Under the pieces are notes generated by a model. The model did not search any database. It was given only the letters and a program-made list of their open reading frames with translations, and was not told where the DNA came from. Positions 1 through 7,083 of a DNA stretch of 8,870 bases are shown one piece after another. The DNA is taken from the NCBI GenBank assembly GCA_028293465.1, contig JAQGOT010000612.1, positions 1 to 8,870 of the forward strand, written 5' to 3'. Made by a program: the position numbers and the translations under genes. The stretch comes from Pedosphaera sp. GTDB lineage: Bacteria; Verrucomicrobiota; Verrucomicrobiia; Limisphaerales; Pedosphaeraceae. Positions within the stretch are counted from its first letter, which is position 1. Every line of letters starts with the position of its first letter.

Positions 1-369
1 CGGTTGGACCCGTTCACTGATGGGACGCTTGATCAATGCTTGGTGGAGAAGATGACGCCGCTGGCCTGGAGTCCGTTGGCGCAGGGAACACTGGGTGACG
101 GTGGCGATGGCTTCCCGGGCGGACGGAAAACCTCCGCGGTGGCGGAGCGAATCGTGCCGGTGCTGGATGCGATCGCGCGCGCGCATGGGAGCAGCCGCAC
201 CAATGTGGCGCTGGCCTGGCTGTTGAAACATCCGAGCAAGATCGTGCCGATTGTGGGGTCGACGAACGCGGATCGGATTCGCGAGGCGACGCAGGCCGTG
301 AGCCTCGAGCTGAGCCGCGAGGAGTGGTATCGGTTGCTCATCGCGGCCCGGGGCGAACCGTTGCCGTAA
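1..369 (+). CDS. Aldo/keto reductase, C-terminal part (5' end outside window)
   Basis: The frame is open from the first base and ends at TAA 367-369, giving about 122 residues of the C-terminal part of an NAD(P)H-dependent aldo/keto reductase. Visible family features are 'MTPLAWSPLAQGTLGDG' (start of a late barrel strand), the helix 'TNVALAWLLKHPSK', and 'IVPIVGSTNADRI' at about 241-279, the stretch that in this family binds the cofactor's adenosine phosphate. The ending 'EEWYRLLIAARGEPLP' resembles the end of E. coli YdhF ('QWFRIRKAALGYDVP' from memory), so a YdhF-like oxidoreductase is the best subfamily guess. The catalytic Asp-Tyr-Lys-His residues lie in the missing N-terminal part and the substrate cannot be inferred. 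The next gene follows after 41 bp on the same strand, so co-transcription is possible, but no functional link is evident. Confidence 0.88.
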   Translation, partial: RLDPFTDGTLDQCLVEKMTPLAWSPLAQGTLGDGGDGFPGGRKTSAVAERIVPVLDAIARAHGSSRTNVALAWLLKHPSKIVPIVGSTNADRIREATQAVSLELSREEWYRLLIAARGEPLP

Positions 370-410
370 GGTGAACTCACGGTTGGCACAATTAATAAAA
401 TAAAACTTCG

Positions 411-1469
411 ATGCAGAGCTTGAGCGCAGAACTTCCCGCAAAACTTGGTTATCGCATGCCCGCCGAATGGGAGCCGCACGCGGCGACCTGGTTCACCTGG
501 CCGAGACCCGAGGGCATCAGCTTTCCTGACAAATATGACACCGTCCCGCCGGTGTACGCGGAGTTAATCCGGCACCTGACGCCGGTGGAAGAGGTGAACA
601 TCAACGTTTGGAATGCGGAGATGGAAGAGCAGGTGAAGAAACTGCTGCGGAAATACCAGACGCCGTTGGAAGGAGTGCGCTTTCATCATTTTCCGGCCTA
701 CGAGCCATGGTGCCGCGATCATGGGCCGATTTTTCTGGTGCGGGAGCAGGACGGGCACCACGAGCGGGGCATCGTGGTCTGGGGTTACAATGCATGGGGA
801 AACAAATACCCGCCGTTCGATCTGGATGATGTGATACCGCAGCACGTTGCGGGGTTGCGCCGGTTGCCGCTCTTTTCGCCGGGCATCGTGATGGAAGGCG
901 GATCGATTGAGGTCAACGGGCGCGGCACGCTGCTGACCACCGAGGCGTGCCTGTTGAACCCGAACCGGAATCCGCAACTCAACAAGTCACAAATTGAGCA
1001 ATCTCTGCGCGATTACCTGGGCGTGACGAACATTCTGTGGCTGGGCGAGGGGATTGTGGGGGATGACACCGACGGGCACATTGACGACCTGACGCGGTTT
1101 GTGAATCCAACGACCGTGGTGACGGTGGTGGAGGAAGATCCGCGCGACGCGAATCATGAACTGTTGCAGGAGAATCTCAAACGGTTGCAGAGGTTGCGGG
1201 ACCAGGACGGCCAGCGTTTGCGGGTGGTTGAACTGCCCATGCCGCGCCTGATCGAACATGACGGCCAGCGATTGCCGGCCAGCTATGCGAATTTTTATAT
1301 CGCGAACCAAATCGTCCTGGTGCCGACCTATCGCGACCCCAACGATGCGAGGGCGCTCGCGATTTTGCAAAAACTCTTTTCCGACCGCCGGGTCATTGGC
1401 GTCGATTCCACGGAATTAATTTGGGGGCTGGGCTCCTTCCATTGCATCAGTCAGCAGGAGCCGGCCTGA
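411..1469 (+). CDS. aguA: Agmatine deiminase (peptidyl-arginine deiminase family)
   Basis: Cytoplasmic guanidine-modifying hydrolase of 352 residues, the usual size for the family. It is expected to convert agmatine to N-carbamoylputrescine plus ammonia on the route to putrescine. Motifs in order: 'MPAEWEPHAATWFTWP' at residues 16-31, 'PWCRDHGPIF' at 99-108 with substrate-binding Asp103, 'MEGGSIEVNG' at 161-170, 'DTDGHIDDLTRF' at 219-230 with catalytic His223 and Asp225, and 'GSFHCISQQEPA' at the C-terminus with nucleophile Cys345. All expected catalytic residues are present, so it should be active. ATG 411 is taken as the start; ATG 456 (Met16) just before the conserved domain is an alternative. 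The leader is AT-rich (391-405) without a Shine-Dalgarno sequence. The N-carbamoylputrescine amidohydrolase partner is not in the window. A protein-arginine deiminase role is possible but less likely. Confidence 0.93.
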   Translation: MQSLSAELPAKLGYRMPAEWEPHAATWFTWPRPEGISFPDKYDTVPPVYAELIRHLTPVEEVNINVWNAEMEEQVKKLLRKYQTPLEGVRFHHFPAYEPWCRDHGPIFLVREQDGHHERGIVVWGYNAWGNKYPPFDLDDVIPQHVAGLRRLPLFSPGIVMEGGSIEVNGRGTLLTTEACLLNPNRNPQLNKSQIEQSLRDYLGVTNILWLGEGIVGDDTDGHIDDLTRFVNPTTVVTVVEEDPRDANHELLQENLKRLQRLRDQDGQRLRVVELPMPRLIEHDGQRLPASYANFYIANQIVLVPTYRDPNDARALAILQKLFSDRRVIGVDSTELIWGLGSFHCISQQEPA

Positions 1470-1916
1470 GGCGTTCGACTTAAGGCCTCGTCCAGAAGCC
1501 GCAGTTCACGCATTTGGGTCCTATCCTGGTTCCAGACCCGCACACCAGAGGGCTTTCAACGAGGTCACATCAATCCCGTCGATGATATCGATGCAAAGAA
1601 TTGCGGAGAGACGTCGTGAATCGGAAATAAAAGGCAAAGTGCTTCCCTGAATTCCCACATCGCTAAAGCCTGAGGGCGGGTGCGGAAACGCAAATCACCG
1701 TTGCGATGAGTTTGGGGAGGCGGGATTGAGGGCTCAACGCTTTGTCATGAATTCTGGTGACATGACAAGGTCTGATTGTGCTGTAACCTAGCAACAATAT
1801 CCCGGTTTTAGTCTTGCACTGAGAGAGCAATGGTCGCGCGTTTTTGTCCTTATTGCCGCTCAGCGGGAACAGAAAAAGTGCCGAACGAGACCAACAAATA
1901 AAACCAGTAAGTTTAT
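1470..1916. other. 447-bp intergenic spacer
   Basis: No convincing gene. Minus-strand frames stay open for some 45-90 codons, but none shows a family motif. The part nearest the deiminase (1468-1489) has only a weak GAGGC/GCCTC stem, with no T-tract. The clearest element is the inverted repeat at 1742-1768, described separately. The last 60 bases before the next start are A-rich (1871-1916) and contain no obvious Shine-Dalgarno. A loose promoter-like pair (TTGTGC at 1776, CAATAT at 1795) has too short a spacer to be called. Confidence 0.5.
1742..1768. promoter_or_regulatory. Perfect 8-bp inverted repeat, possible operator or hairpin
   Basis: TTGTCATG (1742-1749) is mirrored exactly by CATGACAA (1761-1768) across an 11-base spacer. 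A further G-U and C-G pair (1740-1741 with 1769-1770) would lengthen the RNA stem to ten. There is no T-tract, so it does not look like a terminator. Its place about 150 bp before the secreted-protein start would suit an operator for a dimeric regulator, but nothing identifies the protein. Confidence 0.35.
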
Positions 1917-3515
1917 ATGAAAATACACCGATTCCTACGCACAACCCTGCCGGCGCTCGCCGGTCTGCTGCTGACCTGCTCGGCGGGCAAGGCTCAAACG
2001 ACCGATTTGATCTTCAACACCTTTGACAGCGCGGCCGAAACCGGCAACTGGTTCAAGTTTTGGGGGGGAGCTTATGGCAGTGTGGAGTGGGATGCCGCAC
2101 GGGATGCGAGTAACCACGTCGCTTCCGGTTCGCTTAAGTTCAACATAGCCTGGGGGGCGAATGCCGGCGATCCTCAATTCTCGCTAGGTGGGGTGGACCA
2201 ACAGGGCACAACTTGGCTCGGGGCTCATCCAGTCGATGGCACTTTGTATACCAATTTGGTATTCGATATTCTCTGGGATACAAACGGTCCCTCGACCGGC
2301 GGCAATTATGGCACCCTTGAGGTCGGGCTGGCCACGAAAGATTATGGTCAAATTGGGCTTGGCACCTGGTCACCGCCCGGTGACGGGCTCTGGCATCATT
2401 TGGTCTTCCCGATCAACCCGACACTTGACGGGCTCGCCGTGGTTGGCGGCATGTACGCCAAGATGTGGTCCCCCGCCAACAATACAGCGGCCATTCCTGG
2501 CAAGTTTTGGCTGGACAACGTAGCGATGATTGCCAAAGCCGGGCCGCCGCCGCCGCCGCCAACCCTGATTGCCCCGAGCAAGCCCATCAAAGGCTTGAAT
2601 CTGATTGGCACTGATACGGCCGGCCAGTATGGACGCCAGAGCATCGCCACGCTGGGCAACACCTATCAATGGGTGGGAAATGATGCGACCGACCCAGTCA
2701 CTTATGCGCTGACGATCTCGTCCTATCCCGCACCCGCGACCGACGGATGGCAGACGCACATGTTCATCCTCCCGCATGCGCCGGGCGGTGAATCCGCCCC
2801 GGATTGGAACGAACCAGACATGATTTTTCTGGATCTCGAACAAAACAACAGCGGAGACGGAGGGGTGACGGCCACCTTCCGGTATAAGGCGAATGACGCT
2901 CAAACCAACGACATGCTCTTCAATGCGGCGATGACGAACGTTTTTCCCTGGCCCCGGCCCCAAATCACGTGCGGCAATCCGCTGGGCACCTGGAGCTTGA
3001 GCTTCCTGCATGACACAAACGTGACGCTCACGACCCCGTGCGGCACGAGCACCAACTTCAATATTCCACCGGATGTGGCGGCGCTCTTTGCCGACGCCTG
3101 CACCGTGTATCTTGGAGTCCAACCGAATGGAGCGAGCCAATTTGGGAAGCGCACCGTACTGAGCCATTTTAAAATCAGCAACGGCGCAACCACGATGCTG
3201 GAAGACGACTTCACGGCCCCGACCTTGGATGCGGCCACGTGGGTGGTCAGGGCGTCGGATGCGAATGGAATCACCCAAGTTCCGCCGGATGCGGCTTATT
3301 GGGTGGGGTGGAGCCTTCCAGATGTTGGATATAGTCTCCAAACAACGACCAATCTAACCGATCCAAACTCCTGGATCACGTTGACCGGCCCGCTCGCGCC
3401 CGTTCCGCTGCCAACGACAGTCACGAAACTGTCCGGCAATAGAATGTGGGTTGTCCCTTCGTCCGCGCTGGGGAGCCCCAACGTGAGCTACTTCCGGTTG
3501 TTGCTGGATCATTAA
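1917..3515 (+). CDS. Secreted two-domain protein of unknown function
   Basis: 532 residues. The N-terminus is a signal peptide: basic MKIHRFLR, hydrophobic core 'TTLPALAGLLLTC', and likely cleavage after Ala26 in 'GKA-QTTD'. Cys21 is not in a good lipobox, so a lipoprotein is unlikely. Residues about 30-205 ('FDSAAETGNWFKFWGG', 'SLKFNIAWG', 'KFWLDNVAMI') read like a jelly-roll, carbohydrate-binding type of beta-sandwich. A run of six prolines (210-215, coded by a CCG repeat at 2544-2561) links to a second beta-rich region (about 225-435, 'VTATFRYKAND', 'TVLSHFKISNG'). The end ('YSLQTTTNLTDPNSWITL', then 'NVSYFRLLLDH') resembles a short C-terminal module I associate with exported Verrucomicrobiota proteins. 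No catalytic motif is visible; a polysaccharide-binding or surface role is inference. No Shine-Dalgarno precedes ATG 1917. Confidence 0.85.
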   Translation: MKIHRFLRTTLPALAGLLLTCSAGKAQTTDLIFNTFDSAAETGNWFKFWGGAYGSVEWDAARDASNHVASGSLKFNIAWGANAGDPQFSLGGVDQQGTTWLGAHPVDGTLYTNLVFDILWDTNGPSTGGNYGTLEVGLATKDYGQIGLGTWSPPGDGLWHHLVFPINPTLDGLAVVGGMYAKMWSPANNTAAIPGKFWLDNVAMIAKAGPPPPPPTLIAPSKPIKGLNLIGTDTAGQYGRQSIATLGNTYQWVGNDATDPVTYALTISSYPAPATDGWQTHMFILPHAPGGESAPDWNEPDMIFLDLEQNNSGDGGVTATFRYKANDAQTNDMLFNAAMTNVFPWPRPQITCGNPLGTWSLSFLHDTNVTLTTPCGTSTNFNIPPDVAALFADACTVYLGVQPNGASQFGKRTVLSHFKISNGATTMLEDDFTAPTLDAATWVVRASDANGITQVPPDAAYWVGWSLPDVGYSLQTTTNLTDPNSWITLTGPLAPVPLPTTVTKLSGNRMWVVPSSALGSPNVSYFRLLLDH

Positions 3516-3539
3516 GGTCAGGCAGCGAGTCTCGAAATC

Positions 3540-3572
3540 GGGGCGCTGGCCATGCTCAGCGCTCCTCCTTTT
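3540..3572 (+). terminator. Probable intrinsic terminator after the secreted-protein gene
   Basis: GGGGCGCTG (3540-3548) pairs with CAGCGCTCC (3557-3565), one pair being G-U, around an 8-base loop. The stem is followed by TCCTTTT (3566-3572). It lies 25 bases after the stop codon of the secreted protein. The T-tract is short, so efficiency is uncertain. Confidence 0.55.
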
Positions 3573-3783
3573 AGGGAATTTACGAGTGGTTCGATGTCAT
3601 CCAAAGCAGGATCGGGACGGCAGTGCTGCTTGTGAACGTTCCGACCTTCAATTTCGCGCGCCGGACATAGTTGATGTTGGTTACCCGGGGGACGCGGGAT
3701 AGAAGGTTACCGCGGGTTATCTTAGTGGACGTTCGGAATATCTTGATTTTGTAAGGCAAATAAACAATAGTAGTAGCAATCCT

Positions 3784-4665
3784 ATGGAAACCCGCACTTT
3801 AAGGCGCGAAAGCGTCGTTCGCTCGGCAGACGATCAACCTCTTGGGATCGTCAGTTGTTCCCGGAAGAAACCTCCCGGATTTACGTTGATCGAACTGTTG
3901 GTGGTGATTGCGATCATCGCGATCCTGGCGAGCATGCTGCTGCCGGCATTGAGCAAGGCCAAGGCAAAAGCCCACGGTATTTCGTGCGTCAACAACCTCA
4001 AGCAACTGATGCTGGGCTGGGTGATGTATGCCGGCGACAACCAGGACAGGATCGCCAGGACAGGGGGGATGGATGTCTATACCGCCAACCCCAACGACCC
4101 GAGAATCCTGCCAGGTGGCACTTGGGAGCAATGGTGCCCCAGCAGTGTGGATCCCGTTCTCAACGGCCCGCAATCGACGAATCAGCTTTTTATTGAACGC
4201 GGCTTGATTTTTCCCTTTGTCAAATCTTTCAGCGTGTATAAGTGTCCGGCCGACCGGAACGCCTATCTTGGGACGCCCACCGTCCGCAGCATGTCCATGA
4301 ACTGTTGGTTCAACCCCATTAACCCGTGGACGGGAACCGCAGGGACTGTCATCAGGAAGATGTCGGATATGACCTCTCCGTCGCCGGCGCTGACGTGGGT
4401 GACCATTGATGAAAACCCCAAAAGCATCAACGACGGCTGGTTTGTCGTCAACGTCACCAAGGGAGATCCGGCCACCTTGCAGTGGGTTGACTATCCGGCG
4501 AGCTATCACAACAACGCCGGTGGCATCTCGTTCGCTGATGGGCATGCGGAAATCAAGAGATGGAGAGACAAGACCGTGCTCAATGTCCCTGCCGGCAATG
4601 CCCGCACCCCTTCGAGTAATGGCGACCTGCAATGGCTGTCACAACGGACCACCCAGGCCCAGTAA
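3784..4665 (+). CDS. Prepilin-like protein with type II secretion N-terminal cleavage/methylation motif and H-X9-DG C-terminus
   Basis: 293 residues. A 32-residue leader ending 'SRKKPPG' precedes the prepilin peptidase site G32-F33 and the hydrophobic helix 'FTLIELLVVIAIIAILASMLLPAL' split here as FTLIELLVVIAI and IAILASMLLPAL (33-56), with the conserved Glu37 at mature position 5. It continues with 'AHGISCVNNLKQLMLGWVMYAGDN' features (63-86; family-typical N-L-K-Q-L) and ends with 'SYHNNAGGISFADGHAEI', in which His242 and Asp252-Gly253 form the H-X9-DG motif. The protein is expected to be inserted in the inner membrane and processed by a prepilin peptidase; members form large families in Verrucomicrobiota and Planctomycetes and may act as pseudopilins, but their exact role is not established. 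The leader is long for a pseudopilin, though no later in-frame ATG exists before the motif. No Shine-Dalgarno is seen. A diverged partial copy follows 24 bases downstream. Confidence 0.9.
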   Translation: METRTLRRESVVRSADDQPLGIVSCSRKKPPGFTLIELLVVIAIIAILASMLLPALSKAKAKAHGISCVNNLKQLMLGWVMYAGDNQDRIARTGGMDVYTANPNDPRILPGGTWEQWCPSSVDPVLNGPQSTNQLFIERGLIFPFVKSFSVYKCPADRNAYLGTPTVRSMSMNCWFNPINPWTGTAGTVIRKMSDMTSPSPALTWVTIDENPKSINDGWFVVNVTKGDPATLQWVDYPASYHNNAGGISFADGHAEIKRWRDKTVLNVPAGNARTPSSNGDLQWLSQRTTQAQ

Positions 4666-4689
4666 TGGCGATCGGGGGCCCGATTTTGG

Positions 4690-5061
4690 GTGGGAGAAGG
4701 TGCCCGCAAATGGAAATCGGACAGCACTTTTCAGAGCTACGCGACGACAGCGCAACTTACCCGACCGGGGCCGAGCACATTGTGGGTTTTTATCGATGAA
4801 CGCGAGGACGGCATCAATGACGGATGGTTTGCTACCGACCCTGACAATCAGCAAGGAATTTATACCATCGTGGATTACCCGGCCAGCTATCATAACCGTG
4901 CGGGTGGGCTTTCGTTTGCAGATGGCCACTCCGAAATTCACAAGTGGAAGGATGGAGGGACGATACCCGTGCTACGCCCTGGGGTGCTACTCCCATTGAA
5001 CGTACTTTCCTCGGGGAATGTTGATATGCAGTGGTTGCAGGAGCGTTCCACCGCAAAGTGA
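4690..5061 (+). pseudogene. Truncated second H-X9-DG prepilin-like protein (C-terminal part only)
   Basis: The frame from GTG 4690 to TGA 5061 gives 123 residues that match the C-terminal third of the preceding gene: 'LWVFIDEREDGINDGWF' corresponds to its 'LTWVTIDENPKSINDGWF', 'VDYPASYHNRAGGLSFADGH' to its 'VDYPASYHNNAGGISFADGH', and the end 'DMQWLQERSTAK' to 'DLQWLSQRTTQAQ'. The H-X9-DG motif is intact (His68, Asp78-Gly79). The signal, prepilin cleavage site and hydrophobic helix are absent and there is no ribosome binding site, so it is read as a 5'-truncated paralogue. It is in the same frame as the upstream gene, separated by the TAA at 4663 and 24 bases. DNA identity in the matching part is only moderate, so it is an old paralogue rather than a fresh duplication. 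Expression as an independent soluble protein from GTG 4690 cannot be excluded. Confidence 0.72.
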
Positions 5062-5384
5062 GCAAAAGGAAGCACTCAAGCTGCCGGTGACAAGGATTCG
5101 CCCGGGCAGCAGCTTTGGATCAGGAGGGTGGATTCGAGAGTTAGGGCTGTCGTACCCGTTTAAGCCTGCCCGTCCTGCACCAGTTTTCATCCGGGTGGGG
5201 AGGTAAGAGAGGTAAACTTTCCTTGGCTAATGTCCGTGGCCCCTCCGGGGCAGGCGGAGCCCGGGATTTCGCGCCAACAATCTTTGACCAAATGGGAGTG
5301 CGTCGGTGCTGCCCCCACTTTACGGCTCGGCTCGCCGCCTTCAGGAGGACGGAAACGGCCCTCACCCGCTCTTAATCACACTCG

Positions 5385-5552
5385 GATTTGGGCGCATCCG
5401 CAGGGCGTGTTGCCCAAATCGAAAAACAGGGAAAAGGCAATCGTGGGCGGGTGAGAGGCATGCGAGAATTCCAGCAAATCGAGAATTTTGATGTTGCTGC
5501 GGCCGAGGACGTCCGCACTCCGTGAGTTGGAACACGCCCAGCGGATGCGCCC
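5385..5552. repeat. Nested and long-range inverted repeats
   Basis: GATTTGGGC (5385-5393) is mirrored exactly by GCCCAAATC (5412-5420). In addition the 22 bases 5390-5411 are the reverse complement of 5531-5552 (AACACGCCC, one mismatched base, then GCGGATGCGCCC): 21 of 22 positions match, with 119 bp between the arms. No transposase is present. This could be a small non-autonomous element, the two ends of a degraded mobile sequence, or two opposed copies of a dispersed repeat. Confidence 0.6.
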
Positions 5553-5579
5553 CCCAGATTTCCTGTCTTGGCTGCGCAC

Positions 5580-5609
5580 TTGAAAATCGGGCTTTACTCC
5601 GCGTATGAT
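5580..5609 (+). promoter_or_regulatory. Sigma-70-like promoter for the response regulator
   Basis: TTGAAA (5580-5585) and TATGAT (5604-5609) are each one base from the -35 and -10 consensus and are separated by 18 bp. Transcription would start near 5616, leaving a leader of about 88 bases before ATG 5704. This is a consensus match only; no other site upstream of this gene is as good. Confidence 0.4.
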
Positions 5610-5703
5610 CCCGGTGGCCCGACGATTATGGGGAAATCCATCGGCTCGCTGTAATCAAAACTGACGACATTCCTTTTAGGTGCAGTTAGTGTAAGTAATT
5701 CAA

Positions 5704-6351
5704 ATGGCAATTACCGTTTCCATAGTTGAAGATGACGAGCAGGCGCGCAAGGTGCTGGCCGATTGGATCCGGCGCGCCGAGGGGTTCCGCCATCTCAGCG
5801 ACCACGGCAGCGGAGAGAGCGCCTTGACAGTGTTGCCCCAACAGAAGCCGGGCGTGGTGCTGATGGATATCAACCTGCCGGGCATGAACGGCGTGGAATG
5901 TGTGCGCCAATTGAAAGCGGTTTTGCCGGGGACCCAATTTGTCATGCTTACGGTTTACGAGGATGCAGATCATATCTTCAATGCGCTGGCTGCGGGGGCA
6001 ACCGGCTATTTGCTGAAACAGACCCCGCGGCCGGAATTGCTGGCCGCTTTGCAAGAGGTCAACCGTGGTGGTTCGCCGATGGCGAGCAACATCGCGCGAC
6101 GGGTGGTGCAATCGTTTCAGCAGATGTCAACTTCCGCACCGGACACCGAGAAGCTGTCGGCCCGGGAGCAGGAGGTGTTGGAGTTGCTGGCGCGCGGTTA
6201 CCTGTACAAGGAAATCGCCGAAAAATTGAACATCAGCGTGGCAACTGTGAACACGTATATTCGGCGGGTTTATGAGAAGTTGCACGTGCGCTCGCGCGCG
6301 CAAGCGGTAGCCAAGTATACGCATTTTGCGGAACGGTCTGATCGGCACTGA
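5704..6351 (+). CDS. NarL/FixJ-family response regulator (REC plus LuxR-type HTH)
   Basis: 215 residues, the normal length for this family. The receiver domain spans about 3-120: acidic pocket Glu9-Asp10-Asp11 ('SIVEDDEQA'), phospho-acceptor Asp55 in 'VVLMDINLPGMNG', switch residue Thr83 in 'VMLTVYED', and Lys105 in 'GYLLKQTP'. After a linker (about 121-148) comes a LuxR-type helix-turn-helix, 'LSAREQEVLELLARG' at 151-165 and 'KEIAEKLNISVATVNTYIRR' at 169-188, followed by 'VYEKLHVRSRAQAVAKY'. All phosphorylation residues are present, so it should be a phosphorylation-dependent DNA-binding regulator. No kinase is adjacent upstream; the propeller protein starting at 7503 is the likely sensor partner if its missing C-terminus holds a HisKA_3-type kinase. 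No Shine-Dalgarno precedes ATG 5704. The target genes are unknown. Confidence 0.95.
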   Translation: MAITVSIVEDDEQARKVLADWIRRAEGFRHLSDHGSGESALTVLPQQKPGVVLMDINLPGMNGVECVRQLKAVLPGTQFVMLTVYEDADHIFNALAAGATGYLLKQTPRPELLAALQEVNRGGSPMASNIARRVVQSFQQMSTSAPDTEKLSAREQEVLELLARGYLYKEIAEKLNISVATVNTYIRRVYEKLHVRSRAQAVAKYTHFAERSDRH

Positions 6352-6369
6352 GCAAGGGGCCGAGCCAAT

Positions 6370-6496
6370 GCGGAATTCGGAGTGCGGAATTGGGGGATGG
6401 TGTCCACGCACCGAAATGTCCAATGACCCCTCAAGAAATGACCAATTCCCAATGTCAAAGGCCCAAGGAAATCCCAAGGACCAAATCCCAAGATGC
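6370..6496. repeat. Degenerate dispersed-type repeats
   Basis: GCGGAATT occurs at 6370-6377 and 6384-6391. The following stretch repeats AATGACC (6422 and about 6437), CCAATTCCCAATG, CCCAAGGA and CCAAATCCCAAG in degenerate form. I associate such sequence with intergenic repeats found many times per genome in Verrucomicrobiota and Planctomycetes. The copy number in this genome cannot be seen from one window. Confidence 0.5.
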
Positions 6497-6790
6497 CCGT
6501 CGATCTCTCCTTTGTTCCCTCTTCGTTGGCTTCTGTAGGGTTCCCCCCTCCGCTTCCCCGCTTTCTTGGTTGCTTGGTTGTTAATCCACTCTTCCGCTGA
6601 AAACTGAAGCGGTGGCTGACTGGTGAGCGGTTCGGGAAAAAGCGCCGTCGCCGCTGCGGGGGTGGTTGGGGGTTGATTCCGCTGTGCTCGGCGCTGCGCG
6701 GGACTTCGGTTGTTGATGTTTGAGGGGGGCGCACTCCATAGGGCGGTGAGAAAGTTTTCCGGTGCGAGCGCGCTGGCCTTCACCGGGATT

Positions 6791-6892
6791 GTTTCGACTG
6801 TTACGACCCCGGTTACGACTTGTTACGACCGATGTTACGACCTGGACCCCCGCTATATGCTTGCAGGGCAACGATGTTATGGGTGTTACGAC
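6791..6892 (+). repeat. Array of GTTACGAC repeats
   Basis: Perfect GTTACGAC occurs at 6800, 6812, 6822, 6834 and 6885, with imperfect units GTTTCGAC at 6791 and GTTATG at 6876. Start-to-start distances are 9, 12, 10, 12, 42 and 9, so the first five units average about 10.75 bp, near one helical turn, all in one orientation. The distances fit repeated protein binding sites on one DNA face, but a simple sequence expansion is equally possible. Confidence 0.75.
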
Positions 6893-6926
6893 TAAAAGCA
6901 CCCCTGGCATGGTGCTGACGCACCTG

Positions 6927-6960
6927 AATGACAATTGACGAAGCACGAATGACGAAGAAA
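6927..6960. repeat. AATGACGAA-type short repeats
   Basis: The bases GAATGACAATTGACGAAGC followed by ACGAATGACGAAGAAA consist of degenerate copies of AATGACGAA. The same kind of sequence is familiar from intergenic DNA of related phyla. No function is inferred. Confidence 0.4.
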
Positions 6961-7083
6961 TATCCAACCGTGTTGGCGCACGGCCACCCGGAGAAAGTGG
7001 CCAAGCCGGCGGATGGGTGAACGGGAGCGGGCTTGAGGCGGAGGGCGGATTTGAAATTTCAGATTTGATAACGGGAGGGGTTT

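Larger units (their letters stand above)
5062..5703. other. 642-bp intergenic spacer with inverted repeats
   Basis: No gene is accepted here; short frames on both strands lack motifs and are Pro/Arg-rich, as expected for chance frames. Structures seen: a 7-bp stem AAGCTGC/GCAGCTT (5078-5084, 5109-5115) with a long loop and no proper T-tract; a compact GCCCC-tcc-GGGGC hairpin at 5239-5251; a 9-bp inverted repeat at 5385-5420 and a long-range inverted repeat 5390-5411/5531-5552 (separate entry); the 8-bp palindrome GGACGTCC at 5507-5514; and a promoter candidate at 5580-5609. The middle part has the character of dispersed repetitive or decayed sequence. Confidence 0.5.

Noticed and set aside
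2370..3341. 323-codon minus-strand frame inside the secreted-protein gene
   Set aside because: It lies antisense to a well-supported coding frame with a signal peptide, is Arg/Gly/His-rich, and shows no family motif.
3799..4632. 277-codon minus-strand frame opposite the pilin-like gene
   Set aside because: The + strand frame has clear prepilin and H-X9-DG motifs; the antisense product is Arg-rich and featureless.
5078..5116. Terminator after the truncated pilin copy
   Set aside because: The 7-bp AAGCTGC/GCAGCTT stem has a 24-base loop and only TTT after it, too weak to call.
5141..5365. 74-codon minus-strand frame in the 5062-5703 spacer
   Set aside because: Low-complexity basic/proline composition, no motif and no ribosome binding site; likely repeat or decayed DNA.
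6127..6783. 218-codon minus-strand frame running from the regulator into the spacer
   Set aside because: Part is antisense to the LuxR-type domain and the rest translates dispersed-repeat sequence (for example 'GIWSLGFPWAFDIGNWSF'), not a domain.
6710..6895. 61-codon + strand frame over the GTTACGAC array, Cys/Tyr-rich at its end
   Set aside because: The apparent 'CYDRCYD' pattern is only the repeat translated; there is no ribosome binding site or conserved start.
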